A program made the translations under genes and the position numbers. Source: BS750m-G77 sp043797735 (lineage in GTDB: Bacteria > Omnitrophota > Gorgyraeia > Gygaellales > Profunditerraquicolaceae). Taken from it: a stretch of 6,778 nt of DNA. Positions 5,606 through 6,778 of this stretch are shown in pieces. Within the stretch, counting starts at the first letter, position 1; every line of letters starts with the position of its first letter. The notes below the pieces were generated by a model. It had not been told where the DNA came from. It did no database searches and was given only the letters and a program-made list of their open reading frames with translations. The stretch spans positions 1 to 6,778 of the forward strand of contig JAZDPH010000080.1 in assembly GCA_043797735.1 (NCBI GenBank), given 5' to 3'.

Positions 5606-5666
5606 GTCATTGCGAGGACTGCTTTGCCGAAGGCAAAGCAAGACGAAGCAATCCTCTCGCAATGAC
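5606..5666 (-). repeat. 61-bp GTCATTGCGAG element, copy B
   Basis: It is bounded by perfect inverted 11-mers GTCATTGCGAG (5606-5616) and CTCGCAATGAC (5656-5666). A perfect 9-bp internal hairpin TGCTTTGCC / GGCAAAGCA with a GAA loop spans 5620-5640. It lies 10 bases after copy A in inverted relation and ends 6 bases before the Shine-Dalgarno of the lipoprotein gene. Strand is given relative to copy A. Confidence 0.87.
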
Positions 5667-5672
5667 GACACA

Positions 5673-5680
5673 AAAGGAGG
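5673..5680 (+). promoter_or_regulatory. Ribosome binding site that fixes the lipoprotein start
   Basis: AAAGGAGG, 5 bases before the ATG at 5686, is an ideal Shine-Dalgarno. The reading frame is open back to 5533, but that extension is only translated repeat. The ribosome site and the signal peptide directly after 5686 decide the true start. Confidence 0.85.
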
Positions 5681-5685
5681 AACAA

Positions 5686-6171
5686 ATGAGTAAAGGAGTA
5701 ATTTTGTCTGTGGCTGTGTTGGTTTTTGCGGCCTGTATCAGCGGTTGCGCGACTACCGCTAAAAAAACAGAAGTTAAAGAAACAGGGGAGGAAACTCAAT
5801 TGCAATCACAAGTCACGCAGTTAAAAAACGAGGTTGCTTCGTTAGGGGGGCAAATCGTCAGCCAAACGCAGGAGCTTAATAACCTGAAGGAGCAATTAAA
5901 GAATGTTGAAAAAGAAAAGGAGGCGCTCTCGGCCAAACTCGCTAAAAAGAACATTATAGGCGAGGCTGAAATACGGCCGAACGTAGAGCAGATTAAGGTT
6001 GCCTTAATAAATGCCGGATATCAGCCCGGCCCAATCAATATGAAGATACAAAGGGAAACCTTTAACGCCATAAGGGCCTTTCAGAAAGCAAATAAGCTGA
6101 CGCCGGACGGAATGGTAGGTAAAAAAACCTGGGCAGTCTTAAAAGAATATCTCTACGGCCAGCCTGAATAA
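5686..6171 (+). CDS. Lipoprotein with coiled coil and peptidoglycan-binding domain
   Basis: A 161-residue envelope lipoprotein, not a histidine enzyme. It has a short basic N-terminus, a hydrophobic stretch (residues 5-17) and a lipobox ISGC, so signal peptidase II should cleave before C21 and the cysteine should be lipidated. Residues 38-88 are rich in Q, E, K and spaced leucines (LKNEV, LNNLKEQL, LSAKL), predicting a coiled coil. Residues about 98-156 form a PG_binding_1 type domain: VEQIKVALINAGYQPGPI, then TFNAIRAFQKANKL and PDGMVGKKTWAVL. A tether between membrane and cell wall is a reasonable inference. The specific role is unknown. The gene sits between hisA and hisF; its stop is one base before the hisF ATG, which has no Shine-Dalgarno, so hisF translation probably depends on this gene. 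It was probably inserted into an existing hisA-hisF pair. Confidence 0.9.
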   Translation: MSKGVILSVAVLVFAACISGCATTAKKTEVKETGEETQLQSQVTQLKNEVASLGGQIVSQTQELNNLKEQLKNVEKEKEALSAKLAKKNIIGEAEIRPNVEQIKVALINAGYQPGPINMKIQRETFNAIRAFQKANKLTPDGMVGKKTWAVLKEYLYGQPE

Positions 6172-6172
6172 T

Positions 6173-6778
6173 ATGCTTACTAAAAGAATAATCCCCTGCC
6201 TGGATATCAAGGATAACCGGGTGGTAAAAGGGGTCAAGTTCCTGGGCCTTAAAGATGCGGGTGATCCGGTGGAGGCCGCCATGGCTTACGGCCGCCAGGG
6301 GGCGGATGAGCTGGTATTTCTGGACATAACCGCCAGTATCCAAAAACGTAAAATCCTGCTTAAATTAGTAGAGGAGATAGCAAAAAATATATTCATCCCT
6401 TTTAGCGTCGGGGGAGGGGTGGGCGATATCCGCGATATAAGAAACCTTCTGAATGCCGGAGCGGAAAAAGTTTCCATAAATACCCAGGCGCTAAATTGCC
6501 CGGATTTAATCAGCGATGCCTCAAGCCGTTTTGGCAGCCAGTGCATCATAGCCGCCATCGACGCCAAACTAACGACCAACCCTGCCTGCCTGCCGGCAAG
6601 GCAGGGGCCAACGACCAAAAAATGGGAGGCCTATATCAACGGCGGCCGTACCCCTACCGGTTTGGATGCGATAGAATGGGCAAAAAAAGCGGTTAGCTTG
6701 GGCGCAGGGGAGATACTTTTAACCAGTATGGATTATGACGGGACAAAGGATGGTTACGATATCGAACTGACCGATAAA
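6173..6778 (+). CDS. hisF: Imidazole glycerol phosphate synthase, cyclase subunit (3' end outside window)
   Basis: HisF is the (beta/alpha)8 cyclase that takes ammonia from HisH and converts PRFAR to imidazole glycerol phosphate and AICAR. The window holds 202 codons, about four fifths of the gene, open to the right edge. The N-terminus MLTKRIIPCLDIKDNRVVKG is typical. Catalytic D11 and D130 (AAIDAK) fall at the same numbers as in Thermotoga HisF. FSVGGGVGDIRD, VSINTQAL, GGRTPTGLDAIEWA and LLTSMDYDGTKDGYD are conserved. After DAKLTT, 13 extra residues (N136-T148, including NPACLPARQG) interrupt the loop that normally leads straight to the KWExYxxGGR segment. They are encoded by a palindrome bounded by 9-bp direct repeats, and the frame is kept. 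The start is 1 base after the lipoprotein stop with no ribosome site of its own. Identification is secure; the effect of the insert on activity is unknown. Confidence 0.96.
   Translation, partial: MLTKRIIPCLDIKDNRVVKGVKFLGLKDAGDPVEAAMAYGRQGADELVFLDITASIQKRKILLKLVEEIAKNIFIPFSVGGGVGDIRDIRNLLNAGAEKVSINTQALNCPDLISDASSRFGSQCIIAAIDAKLTTNPACLPARQGPTTKKWEAYINGGRTPTGLDAIEWAKKAVSLGAGEILLTSMDYDGTKDGYDIELTDK
6571..6618 (+). repeat. Palindromic insertion inside hisF with 9-bp direct repeats
   Basis: AACGACCAA occurs at 6571-6579 and again at 6610-6618. Between them lie 30 bases holding a palindrome, CCTGCCTGCC (6585-6594) against GGCAaGGCAGG (6595-6605), with one bulged A. One direct repeat plus the 30 bases is 39 bases, exactly 13 codons, so the reading frame survives. 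Removing it would leave DAKLTTKKWEAY, a normal HisF sequence. It is the same palindrome family as 3895-3914. Confidence 0.85.

Noticed and set aside
5533..5685. Upstream extension of the lipoprotein frame
   Set aside because: The extension is translated repeat. An ideal Shine-Dalgarno and the signal peptide start at 5673-5686.
6286..6696. Open frames on both strands inside hisF
   Set aside because: They overlap the well-conserved hisF frame and are shadows; the hisF frame itself is open to the window edge.

Overview
The window is a bacterial histidine-biosynthesis locus. In order on the + strand it holds the 3' part of alaS, then hisD, a DUF559 (Vsr-like) endonuclease gene, hisB, hisH, hisA, a small peptidoglycan-binding lipoprotein gene and the 5' part of hisF. 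No convincing minus-strand gene was seen. hisF runs off the right edge and alaS off the left. The his gene order D-B-H-A-F is the common bacterial one, but hisC, hisG and hisI/E are not in the window. Compact genes, an ATGA overlap between alaS and hisD, moderate GC (roughly 50% by hand counts of sample lines) and abundant short palindromic repeats of several families resemble uncultured candidate-phylum genomes such as Omnitrophota. That assignment is an impression from style and protein flavour, not proven.

Layout. 1-1461: AlaRS editing and C-Ala domains. 1458-2684: HisD. 2685-3240: a cassette in which a DUF559 gene sits between inverted copies of a 36-bp CCCTCTCCCC hairpin repeat, with a third copy just before hisB. 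3241-3867: HisB, AT-rich and lacking several residues that are nearly invariant in the family. 3868-4080: a non-coding tract filled by CCTGCC and GTCATTGCGAG palindromes. 4081-4689: HisH. 4690-4816: a long imperfect palindrome. 4817-5542: HisA, whose stop codon lies in a repeat. 5535-5666: two 61-bp inverted-repeat elements. 5686-6171: lipoprotein. 6173-end: HisF, carrying a 13-codon in-frame palindromic insertion.

How the genes work together. HisH (glutaminase) and HisF (cyclase) form imidazole glycerol phosphate synthase, which uses the ribulosyl isomer made by HisA. HisB then dehydrates IGP, and HisD performs the last two oxidations to histidine. AlaRS and the lipoprotein are not part of the pathway but appear to be co-transcribed.

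The most striking features are: (1) the DUF559 gene bracketed by inverted palindromes, one of which supplies its likely ribosome-binding site and the other its C-terminus, suggesting a mobile unit; (2) a palindrome inserted in frame inside HisF between 9-bp direct repeats, like the protein-coding palindromic elements of Rickettsia; (3) a divergent HisB with metal-site substitutions inside a low-GC tract; and (4) a different palindrome family in nearly every his junction. No stretch longer than 300 bases lacks a gene.
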